This document shows positions 24,530-33,528 of a stretch of 64,000 nucleotides of DNA, piece by piece. This DNA is from Altererythrobacter sp. KTW20L (lineage in GTDB: Bacteria; Pseudomonadota; Alphaproteobacteria; Sphingomonadales; Sphingomonadaceae), in assembly GCF_023501975.1 (NCBI RefSeq), contig NZ_JAMFLH010000006.1:62001-126000 (forward strand). Reading direction: 5' to 3'. The position numbers and the translations under genes were made by a program. Under the pieces are notes generated by a model. It searched no databases, was not told the DNA's origin, and saw nothing but the letters and a program-made list of their open reading frames with translations. Each line of letters opens with the position of its first letter. Positions within the stretch are counted from its first letter, which is position 1.

Positions 24530-25894
24530 CTAGGTTCCCTGTCGTGCCGCCGCCGCCTTGGCGCGGTGCGACAGGAAATACCACGCCAGCCCCATCGACA
24601 CGGCGCCGCCCAGCAGGTTGGCGAGCAGTTCCGCGCCATAGACCGCGTCTGCTCCCCACAGGGGCTGGAACAGCATGGCGAAGGGCACCATCACCAGCAG
24701 CACCCGCGCCAATGACAGCCCGAGTGCGGTGGAAGCATGGTCGAGCGCATTGAACGCACCGTTGCCCATGATGAACAGGCCATAGGCGGCATAGCCCCAG
24801 ACCGCGATCTCAAGGTAGCGCATGGCGGCGGCAATGGTGGCCGGATCGTCGCTGAACTGGGCGGCCAGCCAGCCCCGCCCGGCATAGAGGGCAAGGGCGG
24901 CGATAAGGCCATAGACCACGCAGAACGCGCCCGCCTGGACCATGGCCAGCCGCGCCCGGTCGGGCATTCCCGCGCCCCAGTTCTGGCCCACGATGGCCCC
25001 GATGGAGCCTGACAGGCCGAGCAGTGGCACTACCGCCAGCACCTGCAACCTGCCGCCCACGCCGAAGCCGCCCACGGCCGCCTCGCCCGCGCCTGCGAGG
25101 AAGGCGGTCATCACGGCAAGGCCGATGGGGTTGATCGAATTGGTGAAGGCGGCGGGCAGGGCCACGCGTAGCACCTGACGCACGCTCGCCAGCCAGTGGC
25201 CGCCTGCCAGCATGGCCGGGCGGAACGGCACTTCGCCCTTCTGCACCATCCACAGCCCCACGCCCGCGCCTACGATCCACCCGCCGATCGTGCCATAGGC
25301 CGCGCCCGCCATGCCAAACGCCGGGATGCCGAAACCGCCGCGGATGAACAGCGGGGTCAGCGCCACATTGGCGGCGGCAAAGGTGATCGAGACCATGGTG
25401 CTGCGCGTTGCCGCGCCCTGTGCTCGCAAAACCCCGTTCATGCCGGAAATGGTCAGCAGCAGCGGAAAGCCCAGTGCATAGGGCAGCATATAGGCCGAGA
25501 TATGCCGCAGCATCTCACCGTCTGCCCCCATCAGGCCGAACAGGTTGTCATGCAGCAGCGCCAGCAGCACGGCGATGGCAATACCCGTGACCAACCCCAG
25601 GACGATGCCGAGCGCAGCGCAGCGGTGCGCCCGCTGGTCCTCGCCCGCCCCGATGGCGCGGGACACGACCGAGCTGGTGCCCGCCATCACCCCCACGCCC
25701 AGGCTGGACAGCGCGGCGGTGGCGGGAAAGATGAAGCTCATCGCGGCCAGTTCGGTCGGGCCGAGCCAGCCGGTGAAATAGGCATCGACCAGTCCGATCG
25801 ACATGATCGCGGTCACGCCCACGATCATCGGCACGGTCTGGCGCACCAGGTGTCCGGCGATGGAGCCGCGCGTCAACCGCGCCTTCTGGCTCAT
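24530..25894 (-). CDS. MATE family efflux transporter
   Basis: A 454-residue inner-membrane antiporter of the MATE (NorM/DinF) family with 12 predicted helices in two similar halves. VGVMAGTSSVVSRAIGAG near residue 70 and AAVGGFGVGGRLQ in the second half match the MATE repeats. It exports cationic or amphipathic compounds using H+ or Na+. It is the last gene of a ten-gene leftward train that starts at 33409, 19 bp behind an alcohol dehydrogenase, so it may export an intermediate or product of that pathway. Confidence 0.88.
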   Translation of the reverse strand: MSQKARLTRGSIAGHLVRQTVPMIVGVTAIMSIGLVDAYFTGWLGPTELAAMSFIFPATAALSSLGVGVMAGTSSVVSRAIGAGEDQRAHRCAALGIVLGLVTGIAIAVLLALLHDNLFGLMGADGEMLRHISAYMLPYALGFPLLLTISGMNGVLRAQGAATRSTMVSITFAAANVALTPLFIRGGFGIPAFGMAGAAYGTIGGWIVGAGVGLWMVQKGEVPFRPAMLAGGHWLASVRQVLRVALPAAFTNSINPIGLAVMTAFLAGAGEAAVGGFGVGGRLQVLAVVPLLGLSGSIGAIVGQNWGAGMPDRARLAMVQAGAFCVVYGLIAALALYAGRGWLAAQFSDDPATIAAAMRYLEIAVWGYAAYGLFIMGNGAFNALDHASTALGLSLARVLLVMVPFAMLFQPLWGADAVYGAELLANLLGGAVSMGLAWYFLSHRAKAAAARQGT

Positions 25895-25913
25895 CGCAGG
25901 ATCGGGCGTGTGG

Positions 25914-26915
25914 TCATGGGGCGATCATTACCTTGCATTGCTCGGTGCGGCGCTTGAGGCTTTCGTAGATCGTCGGCACATCTGCAAGGCTGATCGTGTC
26001 GGTCACCATTATGCGGGGCTCGACCGCGCCCTGTTCCAGTGCTTTCAATGCCGCCTCGTATTCCGGCACGGTGAAGAAGGCGCTGGTGACGAGGCGCACC
26101 TCCTTGCTCAGCATGGCGAAGGAATTGAACGTATCGGGTTTGGTGCACAGGCCCAGCAGCAGGATCGTGCCGCGCGGGCGCACCTGGTCCACCGCTTGGG
26201 CGATGAGGCCGGGAATACCGACGCATTCGAACACGATGTCGGCCTTGCCGCCCAGCGCGCGTTCGGCGCTGCCCACCGGGTCTGCCGGATCGACCACGAA
26301 GGCATCGGCCCCCATGTCCCCGGCCCGGCCCTGCTGGAAGGGAGAGATGTCCTGCACCGCCACGCGGCCTGCCCCCATGCGCCGCGCCCAGTAAGCGACC
26401 GCCAAGCCGATGGGGCCTGCACCCAGCACCAGCACCTTGTCACCCGCCTTCAGGCCCGACAGGTTCACGCCGTGGAGCGCAACAGCCAGCGGTTCGATCA
26501 GCGCGCCATCGGCCAGGGTCAGGCCCGAAGGCAGCGGCACGCACTGGTTTGGACGGGTCACGGCATATTCGGCATAGCCGCCGCCCTGTAGGCCGAAGTT
26601 TGCGCACCATTGGACCTCGCCCTTCAGGCAGTGCTCGCAGGTGCCGCAGCTCTTCAGCGGAATAACGCTGACGAGGTCGCCCACCTTGGGTCCAGCGGTG
26701 CCCTTGCCCAGCGCCACCACCTCGCCCGCGAATTCATGCCCCAGCACGTCGCCCTTGCTGCAGCCATAGGCGGCGTCCTCGGTCATGTGCAGGTCGCTGC
26801 CGCAGATGCCGCAGCGGCCGACCTTGACCACCAGCTCGCCCGCACCGGGGGTTGGGTCGGCAATCTGCTCGAACGCCAGCGGCGTGTGCAGGCCTTGGAA
26901 GGTGACGGCCTTCAT
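25914..26915 (-). CDS. Zinc-dependent alcohol dehydrogenase (first copy)
   Basis: A 333-residue medium-chain dehydrogenase. The catalytic zinc ligands are Cys35 (GRCGICGSDLH), His60-Glu61 (VLGHEFAG); the structural zinc site is CGTCEHC plus a fourth cysteine (Cys90, 93, 96 and 104). VLVLGAGPIGLAVA is the NAD(P)-binding motif. It oxidises an alcohol or polyol, or reduces the carbonyl, in the cytoplasm. It lies 43 bp downstream of the MBL gene and 19 bp upstream of MATE in the catabolic train. The sequence resembles the sorbitol/threonine dehydrogenase branch more than the second dehydrogenase of this cluster does. Confidence 0.85.
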   Translation of the reverse strand: MKAVTFQGLHTPLAFEQIADPTPGAGELVVKVGRCGICGSDLHMTEDAAYGCSKGDVLGHEFAGEVVALGKGTAGPKVGDLVSVIPLKSCGTCEHCLKGEVQWCANFGLQGGGYAEYAVTRPNQCVPLPSGLTLADGALIEPLAVALHGVNLSGLKAGDKVLVLGAGPIGLAVAYWARRMGAGRVAVQDISPFQQGRAGDMGADAFVVDPADPVGSAERALGGKADIVFECVGIPGLIAQAVDQVRPRGTILLLGLCTKPDTFNSFAMLSKEVRLVTSAFFTVPEYEAALKALEQGAVEPRIMVTDTISLADVPTIYESLKRRTEQCKVMIAP

Positions 26916-26958
26916 GCGCCAGGAATCCTTTTGCCAGTCTTATTCGGTTTAGATCGGA

Positions 26959-27861
26959 CTATTCGGCCCAGATCGGCTGTTCGCCTTTGGCCACTTCGGT
27001 GGAATTGACCAGGATGAAGTTGTCCAGCACGTCTATCGTGGTGGGGAACGCCGCGCGCACGCGGGCCTGCATATCTGCCGCAGAGTTCGATTGCGCGACC
27101 AGTTGCGGCCAGGCGGCAAGGTAACGCTGCGTGAAATGCAGCCCGGACACATCGTCAGGCAAGCCGGGGCGGGCGTGGCCGGCCACCACGATGGCGGGAT
27201 CGAGCGCCAGCAATTGCTCCACCGTATCGCCCCATGCCGCAACGGCAGTGGCATCATGCTCGCCCAGCCACAGGTGGACCTCGTTGAACACGATATCGCC
27301 TGCCACGAGGGCGCGGATGGCCGGAATCCACAGGACGGTGGAATGGCGGTGGTCGCCCTGCATCGGCCCCAGCACGCGCAACTCGTGCCCTTCCAGCAGG
27401 ATCACATCGCTTTCCAGCGCCTGCGGGGCGGACGGGTAGGCCGGACCATTGGCTCCCAGCATCGGACTCCAGCGGACAACCTTGAACGGCAGCGAACGCC
27501 AGATGTCGGCCACCACTGTGGGGTGGGCCACGACGCGGGCATTAGGGAATGCTTCTGTCAGCACTTCCATGGCGAAGAAGTGATCGGGATGGTCGTGGGT
27601 GACGAAGATGTGGGTCAACACCTTGCCGCTATCCAGCACCATTCCCGCCACCCGGTGGGCATCGGCCAGGGTGAACGGCGGATCGACCAGCACGGCCTCC
27701 CGCTCACCCATGATGAGCGCGGAATTGACGTGGAGCGAACCTTCGCTGGTCCGCAATATTTCCAATGTCAGCGGCGGCGCGGCTTGCTGCGCGGTGGCGG
27801 GTGCGGCCAGCAGCAGGGCTGCCAGCGTCAGCAGCGCCCGCCCGACCAGCCGCCCGATCAT
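26959..27861 (-). CDS. Exported MBL-fold metallo-hydrolase
   Basis: A 300-residue protein with a Sec signal peptide (cleavage near APATAQQ, residue 25). The MBL fold carries THDHPDHFF as the HxHxDH motif, a QGDHRHST ligand region, VAGDIVFNEVH and VVAGHARPG. Periplasmic by prediction. It might hydrolyse an ester or lactone before uptake, or be a general detoxifying hydrolase. It overlaps the upstream dehydrogenase gene by 4 bases (ATGA), so it is translated with it. The substrate is unknown. Confidence 0.82.
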   Translation of the reverse strand: MIGRLVGRALLTLAALLLAAPATAQQAAPPLTLEILRTSEGSLHVNSALIMGEREAVLVDPPFTLADAHRVAGMVLDSGKVLTHIFVTHDHPDHFFAMEVLTEAFPNARVVAHPTVVADIWRSLPFKVVRWSPMLGANGPAYPSAPQALESDVILLEGHELRVLGPMQGDHRHSTVLWIPAIRALVAGDIVFNEVHLWLGEHDATAVAAWGDTVEQLLALDPAIVVAGHARPGLPDDVSGLHFTQRYLAAWPQLVAQSNSAADMQARVRAAFPTTIDVLDNFILVNSTEVAKGEQPIWAE

Positions 27862-28976
27862 TCGGCCGAAATCCGCAACACGGGCTTCACCACATGGCCC
27901 GCCTCGCTCGCCTCGATCGCCTCGTTGATCTCGCTGAAGTCGAAATGGCCGATCAGCTTGTCGAACGGGAAACGTCCCGCCAGGTGATGGTCGAGCAGTT
28001 CGAGCAGGAACGGAGCGCCATCGCTGTTGCCGCCCAGGATGCCCATCACTGTGCGCCCGCCGCCCATGAAGGCCGCTTCGTTGAAGGTCAGGTTGTCCGC
28101 CGGATCACTCGCGCCGACGATGCCGCAGATGCCCTTTGGCGCGAGGAGGTTCCACGCATCCTCGATCACCTTGTTGATGCCGGTGGTATCGAAGGCATAG
28201 CCGAGGCCCTGCGGCACCAGCTCCTTGATCTTGCCCACGGCATCGTCCCTGGCATTGAAGGCATGGGTCGCGCCCAGTTCCTTCGCCAGCGCCAGTCGCT
28301 CGTCGTTCACGTCGACCGCGATGATCGGGTTTGCGCCGACAATCTTCGCCGCCATGATCGCCGCCATGCCCACCGTGCCGCTGCCGAACACGGCAATCGG
28401 CAGGCCTGCGCGCACCTGCATGGCGTTGAGCACGGCGCCAGCGCCCGTCATCAAGCCGCAGCCGATGGGGGCAATCATGTCGAGCGGGATGCCATCGAAG
28501 CGTGACGGCAGGACAAAGGTGTTGCGGTCATGCGCAATGGCGTGGCTGGCGAAAGTGGACTGGCCGAAGAAGTTGGCCGCCATCGGCTCGCCCTTGTAGC
28601 GCATCGTCGGCGTGCCATCGGCTCGCGTGCCGCTCCAGTTGTGCGGGAAGAAGTTGTAGCAATAGGTCGGCGCGTCGACATCGCAACTGGGGCAGGTGCC
28701 GCAGGAATTGAAGCTCATCACCACGCGGTCGCCCGGCTTGGTTCCGGTGACCCCGCTGCCCACGGCTTCCACGATGCCTGCGCCCTCATGCCCCAGCACC
28801 ACCGGCAGCGGCACCGGCAGCTGCGCATCGCGCACGGCAAGGTCGGTGTGGCAGATCCCGCAGGCGACCACGCGCACGAGGATTTCGTCCGCCGCAAGGT
28901 CCGCCAGTTCAACGGGTTCGATGGTGAAGGGATGGTCGTGCCCGCGGCAGATGGCGGCATTGGCGGTGGTGGTCAT
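27858..28976 (-). CDS. Zinc-dependent alcohol dehydrogenase (second copy)
   Basis: A 372-residue dehydrogenase of the aryl/class III-like branch. The catalytic zinc site uses Cys39 (VACGICHTD) and His63-Glu64 (VLGHEGAG); the structural zinc site CGTCPSC plus Cys106 is intact. AVFGSGTVGMAA is the coenzyme motif, with NPIIAVDVNDERLALAKELG following and an acidic residue that favours NAD. It probably oxidises an aromatic or medium-chain alcohol. It is followed by the MBL gene with a 4-base overlap and lies 10 bp downstream of the SDR gene. Confidence 0.87.
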   Translation of the reverse strand: MTTTANAAICRGHDHPFTIEPVELADLAADEILVRVVACGICHTDLAVRDAQLPVPLPVVLGHEGAGIVEAVGSGVTGTKPGDRVVMSFNSCGTCPSCDVDAPTYCYNFFPHNWSGTRADGTPTMRYKGEPMAANFFGQSTFASHAIAHDRNTFVLPSRFDGIPLDMIAPIGCGLMTGAGAVLNAMQVRAGLPIAVFGSGTVGMAAIMAAKIVGANPIIAVDVNDERLALAKELGATHAFNARDDAVGKIKELVPQGLGYAFDTTGINKVIEDAWNLLAPKGICGIVGASDPADNLTFNEAAFMGGGRTVMGILGGNSDGAPFLLELLDHHLAGRFPFDKLIGHFDFSEINEAIEASEAGHVVKPVLRISAE

Positions 28977-28986
28977 TGTCTTGTCC

Positions 28987-29841
28987 TCAATCGTTCAGCG
29001 GCTTGACGGAGCCAAGCTGCATGCCCCCGTCGATCATTACGTGGGCGCCGGTCATGTAACTGCCTGCATCGCTCGCCAGCAGCAGGGCGAGCGGCTTGAT
29101 CTGGTAGGTTTCGGCCATGCGGCCCACCGGCACCATTTCGTCCCATGCGGCCTTGGCGGCGGGGTTCTTCTTGACCCAGCCATCGCCGATATTGGTCACG
29201 AAGGGCCCGGGCGCGATGGCGTTGACGCGGATGCCATAGGCAGCCAGTTCATAGGCGGCATGGCGCATGAAGTGCTTCACGCCCGCCTTGGCCGCCATAT
29301 AGGGCACGCCGACAATCGCCTCGTTCACCTCGGCCGCATTGCTGCTGGTGATGACGATGGAACCTCCCCGCCGAGCCGTATTTGCCTTCATCACCCGCGC
29401 CGCCTCGCGCACGGTGTGGAACACGCCGTTCAGGTTGATGCCGATGGACTTGTACCAGCGGTCAGGATCGTAGACATCGATCTGGCCATCGGGATTGCGC
29501 GCGCCTTCGGGCGTCCAGAAGCCGTTGCCGACATCCAGCCCGGCATTGGCAAAGGCAATGTCGCATCCGCCATAGGCCGCTACGTGATGGTCGAAAGCGC
29601 GGGCGACTTCGGCCAGCTTCGACACGTCGCAGCTATCCCACCGCGCATCATAGCCCTGGTCCACCAGCCGGGCACATTCGCGCGCCGCACCCTCGGCATC
29701 GATATCGGTCAGGGTGACCTTCGCCCCCGCCTCGGCCAGCACTTCGGCATAGGCGAGGCCGATGCCCGACGCCGCGCCAGTAACAAGGCCCGAACGGCCG
29801 GTCAGGTCGAACTGGTCGAGGGTCTTGGGTTCGCTGCTCAC
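28987..29841 (-). CDS. Short-chain dehydrogenase/reductase
   Basis: A 284-residue SDR from GTG 29841, chosen because GTGA overlaps the stop of the preceding cupin gene. TGAASGIG (21-28) binds the coenzyme, LTDIDAEGA ends with an Asp that favours NAD(H), AFANAGLD is the NAG motif, ITSSN and the YMAAK triad supply Ser, Tyr and Lys. A 15-residue insertion around FWTPEGARNPDGQ lies after the NAG motif. It probably interconverts a hydroxy group and a ketone in the pathway; ketone substrates would suit the cupin oxygenases encoded immediately upstream. Confidence 0.88.
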   Translation of the reverse strand: MSSEPKTLDQFDLTGRSGLVTGAASGIGLAYAEVLAEAGAKVTLTDIDAEGAARECARLVDQGYDARWDSCDVSKLAEVARAFDHHVAAYGGCDIAFANAGLDVGNGFWTPEGARNPDGQIDVYDPDRWYKSIGINLNGVFHTVREAARVMKANTARRGGSIVITSSNAAEVNEAIVGVPYMAAKAGVKHFMRHAAYELAAYGIRVNAIAPGPFVTNIGDGWVKKNPAAKAAWDEMVPVGRMAETYQIKPLALLLASDAGSYMTGAHVMIDGGMQLGSVKPLND

Positions 29842-30407
29842 AGATAGAGCTGCCGGTTGATCTCCAGCCCGTTCTCTTTGCAGTAGGTCTCGTAGTGGTT
29901 CATGAACCACCACACATCGAGCGTTTCGACGAAGTTGCCCTGGTCGTCGTAGAACTCGTTGGCGCCCTGCATCCAGAAGAAGGCCTTCATGCCATCGGGC
30001 TCGTCGGTGACGAGGGTGTGCGCGTGGCCGGGGAATTCGGTGATGAATTCGCCGGGGCGGCAGACCCAGTCATATTCGAGATAGCGGAAGCTGCCTTCCA
30101 GCCCGATCGCCCAGACCATGCCGCGATGCTTGTGCGTGCCGATCACGCCGGGGCTCTTGATCCACAGCACGTTGGCATAGACGTTGTTGCGCACATCGAA
30201 GGCCAGGTGACGGATGGCGGCGTTGTCGCCGAAGGGAACCCACGGGCTCTCCTCCTCCGACAGGCCGACATAGGTGCCCGACACGCAATACTTGTCGAGC
30301 ATGTTGGCGTGGGGCTCGGGCACCGAAACGATCTTGAACGCGCCCGAAGGCGGGGCCTTGATTCCGCCCAGAGATGATTTGGGCTTGGATTTTTCCTGCG
30401 TGGCCAT
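29838..30407 (-). CDS. Cupin, 2,4'-dihydroxyacetophenone dioxygenase-like (A)
   Basis: A 189-residue cupin. The predicted iron ligands are all there: GTHKHRG (His92, His94), RYLEYDW (Glu111) and GHAHTLV (His130), the 3-His/1-Glu set. This matches the 2,4'-dihydroxyacetophenone dioxygenase family, which cleaves an aliphatic C-C bond of an aromatic ketone; whether this copy does so is inference. GGAGAA precedes the ATG; a longer frame upstream is leader. The C-terminus WWFMNHYETYCKENG parallels that of copy B. It overlaps the SDR start by 4 bases. Confidence 0.75.
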   Translation of the reverse strand: MATQEKSKPKSSLGGIKAPPSGAFKIVSVPEPHANMLDKYCVSGTYVGLSEEESPWVPFGDNAAIRHLAFDVRNNVYANVLWIKSPGVIGTHKHRGMVWAIGLEGSFRYLEYDWVCRPGEFITEFPGHAHTLVTDEPDGMKAFFWMQGANEFYDDQGNFVETLDVWWFMNHYETYCKENGLEINRQLYL

Positions 30408-30420
30408 GTTTGCTTCTCCC

Positions 30421-30960
30421 TTACAGGTACAGCTTGGGGTTGAGCGGGATGCCGTGTTCCTTGCAGTGGTTCTCGTAGTGTTCGATGAACCACCACACAT
30501 CGACCGTGTCCAGGTAGGTGCCCTGGGCATCGTAGAATTCGATCGGGCCGTTCATCCAGCCGAACAGCTTGCAGCCTTCGGGATGTTCGGTGACCAGCGT
30601 GTGCGCCTCGCCCGGGGTCTCCAGGATCAGGCCGCCCGGCGTGCCGAGCCAATCATATTCCAGATAGCGGACCGACCCCGTCAGCGTGACCATGGTCACC
30701 GTGCCGCGATGCAGGTGGGTGCCGATGGTACCCGGGCCCTTCATCCACAGGATGTTGGAATAGGTGTTGGTGCGCACATCGAAGCTCAGGTGCTTGATCG
30801 CGGCATTGTCGCCGAAGGGAACCCACGGGGAATCCACATCGGTCTCGGCATCGACATAGCGTCCGCCGGGGCTGAGGCGGGCCACGGTCTCGCGATAGGC
30901 CCATGGCACATCGACGATTTCCTTGGTGTCGGACGGCGGGGCTTTCAATTTGGTAGCCAT
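30421..30960 (-). CDS. Cupin, 2,4'-dihydroxyacetophenone dioxygenase-like (B)
   Basis: A 179-residue paralogue of the neighbouring cupin. Ligands: GTHLHRG (His82, His84), RYLEYDW (Glu101) and GEAHTLV (His120). SPWVPFGDNAAIKHL and the C-terminal WWFIEHYENHCKEHG are nearly the same as in copy A, so the two arose by tandem duplication. GGGAGAA lies 7-8 nt before the ATG. Gaps to its neighbours are only 13-14 bp. The two copies may form a hetero-oligomer or have diverged in substrate. Confidence 0.75.
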   Translation of the reverse strand: MATKLKAPPSDTKEIVDVPWAYRETVARLSPGGRYVDAETDVDSPWVPFGDNAAIKHLSFDVRTNTYSNILWMKGPGTIGTHLHRGTVTMVTLTGSVRYLEYDWLGTPGGLILETPGEAHTLVTEHPEGCKLFGWMNGPIEFYDAQGTYLDTVDVWWFIEHYENHCKEHGIPLNPKLYL

Positions 30961-30974
30961 TGCAGGATTCTCCC

Positions 30975-31508
30975 TTAGCGGATCAATGTATCGACATAGT
31001 CGGCACCGATGCCGACAGCGTCGTAATGGTCGCGGGCCATCTTCATGTAGTCGAACACGTCGAAATGGCCGACCGTGTTGCCCTGTTCGTCGAGCCACAT
31101 TAGCGGGCCTGACACGACGAAAAATACCTTCATCGGGTCAGGGTGCTCGTAAGCGACCAGGGTGTGGCTTTCGCCGGGTGTCTCGTAGATGAAATCGCCC
31201 GCCGTGGCGGTCCAGTCGTGCTCCAGATAGGCCCACTTGCCGCTGATGGTGTAGGCCCAGATGGGCTTGGGGTGATAATGCCGGTTCACGATGCACGGCT
31301 TGGTGGCCATCAGCACGTCGGCCCACATGTTCAGCGTGGGACTGATCCACACGGGCTTGGAATAGACATCGTCCACGATGGGCACCCAGTACTTGGGATC
31401 ACCCTCGGCAATCTTGGCCATATAGGCTTCGGGCATGGCACCGGGCCGCAGGGAATGCGGAACGGGCGGGGTACCGGCCCACGGCTCGGTAGTGGGTGCT
31501 TCAGGCAT
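30975..31508 (-). CDS. Cupin, 2,4'-dihydroxyacetophenone dioxygenase-like (C)
   Basis: A 177-residue, more divergent member of the trio. Ligands: NRHYHPKP (His77, His79), AYLEHDW (Glu96) and GESHTLV (His115), a spacing practically that of the characterised dioxygenase. It lacks the WWFxxHYExxC C-terminus of A and B and ends DVFDYMKMARDHYDA instead. GGAGAG precedes the ATG. It is the first of the three cupins to be transcribed and follows the MFS gene by 64 bp, so it is probably the ancestral or the main oxygenase. Confidence 0.75.
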   Translation of the reverse strand: MPEAPTTEPWAGTPPVPHSLRPGAMPEAYMAKIAEGDPKYWVPIVDDVYSKPVWISPTLNMWADVLMATKPCIVNRHYHPKPIWAYTISGKWAYLEHDWTATAGDFIYETPGESHTLVAYEHPDPMKVFFVVSGPLMWLDEQGNTVGHFDVFDYMKMARDHYDAVGIGADYVDTLIR

Positions 31509-31572
31509 GTGCGCTCTCCTATCGGTCCCTTTGGCGGGACTCGCTGTTATTCAGCCGTCACCCTAACAGCCG

Positions 31573-32850
31573 TTACGATGCGACGGAAGGGAGTCCTCGC
31601 TTTGCCAGCACGGCAGGTGCCGTTTCCTTCAGGCCCATGGCGACAAAGCCGCTGACCAGCGCCAGGCCCATCAGCACCCACAGGAAGGTGGGCAGGCCGA
31701 AGGTATCGTTGAGCATGCCTGCGACCGGCGGGCCGAACACGCCTCCCAGCACTTCGCAGCTACCCATGGCAAGGCCCAGCACCGTGGCATGGTGGCGGGC
31801 GCTGAAGGTCTCCGAAGGGATCGTGGCCATGAAGATCGGGAAGATGCCGTTGACCGCCCAGCCGACGAAGAAGATCGCCACCAGGATCAGCACCGGCCCG
31901 TCGAAATAGAGCGCGCCCAGCGGGCCGGCGATCGACAGGAACGGCAGCACCACCATCACCGGCTTGCGGCCGATAATGTCCGACAGGCCCGAAATGACGA
32001 TGGAATAGATCGCCGCAGCAATGCCGAGGCTGCCCATCACCCAGCTCATCGTGGTGGGATCCATGCCTTTGCCCTGAACCAGATAGAGCGGCATGAAAGC
32101 CCAGGTGATGACGAAGTGTGCCACCATCAGCACGCCCACGACCACGCAGATCCACATGTTGCGGACCTTCAGCGCATCCATGATCGACAGCTTGTCGGCG
32201 GCTTCGGCTGCCGTGGGGGTGGGGGCGGGCTCGGGCTCGCGCAGCATGAACCAGATCAGTGCCGCCGACACCAGGCCGGGCAAGGCGGCAAGGTAGAACG
32301 CCTCGCGCCAGCTGAACATTGTGGCAAAGGCGACCAGCACCACCGGCGCGGCAAAGCTGCCCAGCAGGTTGGAACCAAGGTTCTGCGCCACGCCCTGCGC
32401 AAGGCCACGCCGCGCCGGGTTCACTTCGCTTGCCACCATGGCATGGCTGATCGGCATCACGCCACCTTCGGCCGCGCCCATCAGCAGGCGGGCGGCAAAG
32501 AGGAACAGGAAGCTGGTGGCCAGGCCCGACAGGAACGAACAGAGCGAGAAAGCGATGGTGGCGATGATCAGCAGGATCTTGCGCTTGCCCAGGCTGTCAG
32601 ACAGCTTGCCCACGAAGAAGGCGGCGATGGCCCAGCTGAAGCTGAGGCCGCCGGCCAGCAAGCCGATCTGGGTGCCCGACAGCCCCAGCTCTTCCTCCAC
32701 CCCCATCGGCATCAGCACATTGAGCGCCTGCCGGTCGAAGAACACGATGCCGAAGTTGATGCTCAGCAGGAATACCAGCAGGAACTGGTAGCCGGGCGAA
32801 TTCTTCTGCCAGTTGGCCTGGCGTGGTGCGGTGTCGGTCGTGGTGGCCAT
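31573..32850 (-). CDS. MFS transporter
   Basis: A 425-residue carrier with 12 predicted helices. INFGIVFFDRQALNVLMPMG in helix 1 and GKLSDSLGKRKILLI between helices 2 and 3 place it near the anion:cation symporter (ACS) branch, which moves organic acids such as hexuronates and phthalate-like compounds. It lies 13 bp downstream of the VOC gene and just upstream of the cupins, so it is the likely importer of the cluster's substrate. The C-terminus is short, with no binding-protein partner. Confidence 0.85.
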   Translation of the reverse strand: MATTTDTAPRQANWQKNSPGYQFLLVFLLSINFGIVFFDRQALNVLMPMGVEEELGLSGTQIGLLAGGLSFSWAIAAFFVGKLSDSLGKRKILLIIATIAFSLCSFLSGLATSFLFLFAARLLMGAAEGGVMPISHAMVASEVNPARRGLAQGVAQNLGSNLLGSFAAPVVLVAFATMFSWREAFYLAALPGLVSAALIWFMLREPEPAPTPTAAEAADKLSIMDALKVRNMWICVVVGVLMVAHFVITWAFMPLYLVQGKGMDPTTMSWVMGSLGIAAAIYSIVISGLSDIIGRKPVMVVLPFLSIAGPLGALYFDGPVLILVAIFFVGWAVNGIFPIFMATIPSETFSARHHATVLGLAMGSCEVLGGVFGPPVAGMLNDTFGLPTFLWVLMGLALVSGFVAMGLKETAPAVLAKRGLPSVAS

Positions 32851-32863
32851 GTTTCTTGGGTCC

Positions 32864-33409
32864 TCAGGCGAAAGGTCGGATGGGGTCGCGGCCGTCCCAT
32901 TGGCGGCTCGCTTCCCAGAAGCGGGTGAAGGTTTCGTCCATGCCGGGGGTTACCGGCAAGAGTTCGATGAAGCCGAGCGATCGCCCGGTGCCGTTGTCGA
33001 GATAGACCACTTCGCCGCCCGTCGGCACGGCAGCGCGATAGGCTTCGACATAGCCACGCTGCTGGTATGCGCGGCTGGCGGCCTCCACATCGTCGCAGGC
33101 AATGCCGACGTGGTGATAGCCGTACCCACGCAGCGCGATGGTTTCGCGATAGACGCTGGGGTTGTCGTCCAGCGGCTGGATCAGCTCGATCATCATGTGG
33201 CCGGCAAAACCCATGGCCAGGGTGACATCGGCGGTGCTCGGGCTTCCGCGATAGGTCTGGCCCGGCACCAGCAGGTTGGGCAACACGAAGAACGGCCCCG
33301 CGCCCATGTCGGCCACCCAGTGGCAGATCGCGGTGGGGAGATCGGGCACGATAAAGGCCGTCTGCGCGACGCCTCCCATCGGCTGGCCGAAGCCCAGCTC
33401 TGCTGCCAT
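32864..33409 (-). CDS. VOC family protein (glyoxalase/dioxygenase fold)
   Basis: A 181-residue vicinal-oxygen-chelate protein of the Glyoxalase_4 type. GGVAQTAFIVPDLP opens the first beta-alpha-beta-beta-beta module, MMIELIQPLDDNPSVY closes it with the metal-ligand Glu, and YHHVGIACDD opens the second with a His ligand. SLGFIELLP supplies another Glu near the end. It may isomerise, epimerise or oxygenate a pathway intermediate. It is the first gene of the leftward train; the 120-bp gap to the divergent aldolase gene should hold both promoters. Confidence 0.78.
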   Translation of the reverse strand: MAAELGFGQPMGGVAQTAFIVPDLPTAICHWVADMGAGPFFVLPNLLVPGQTYRGSPSTADVTLAMGFAGHMMIELIQPLDDNPSVYRETIALRGYGYHHVGIACDDVEAASRAYQQRGYVEAYRAAVPTGGEVVYLDNGTGRSLGFIELLPVTPGMDETFTRFWEASRQWDGRDPIRPFA

Positions 33410-33528
33410 CGAATCCTCCCCTGCCGCCGGTATTTTCCGGTCAAGCCTCCCCGTGGCTCGCCAATCGCGCTGACAAAGTCAATCTCGCTGTGCTAACAAC
33501 GCGGCAGGAGAGTAGAGGAAAGATGCAC

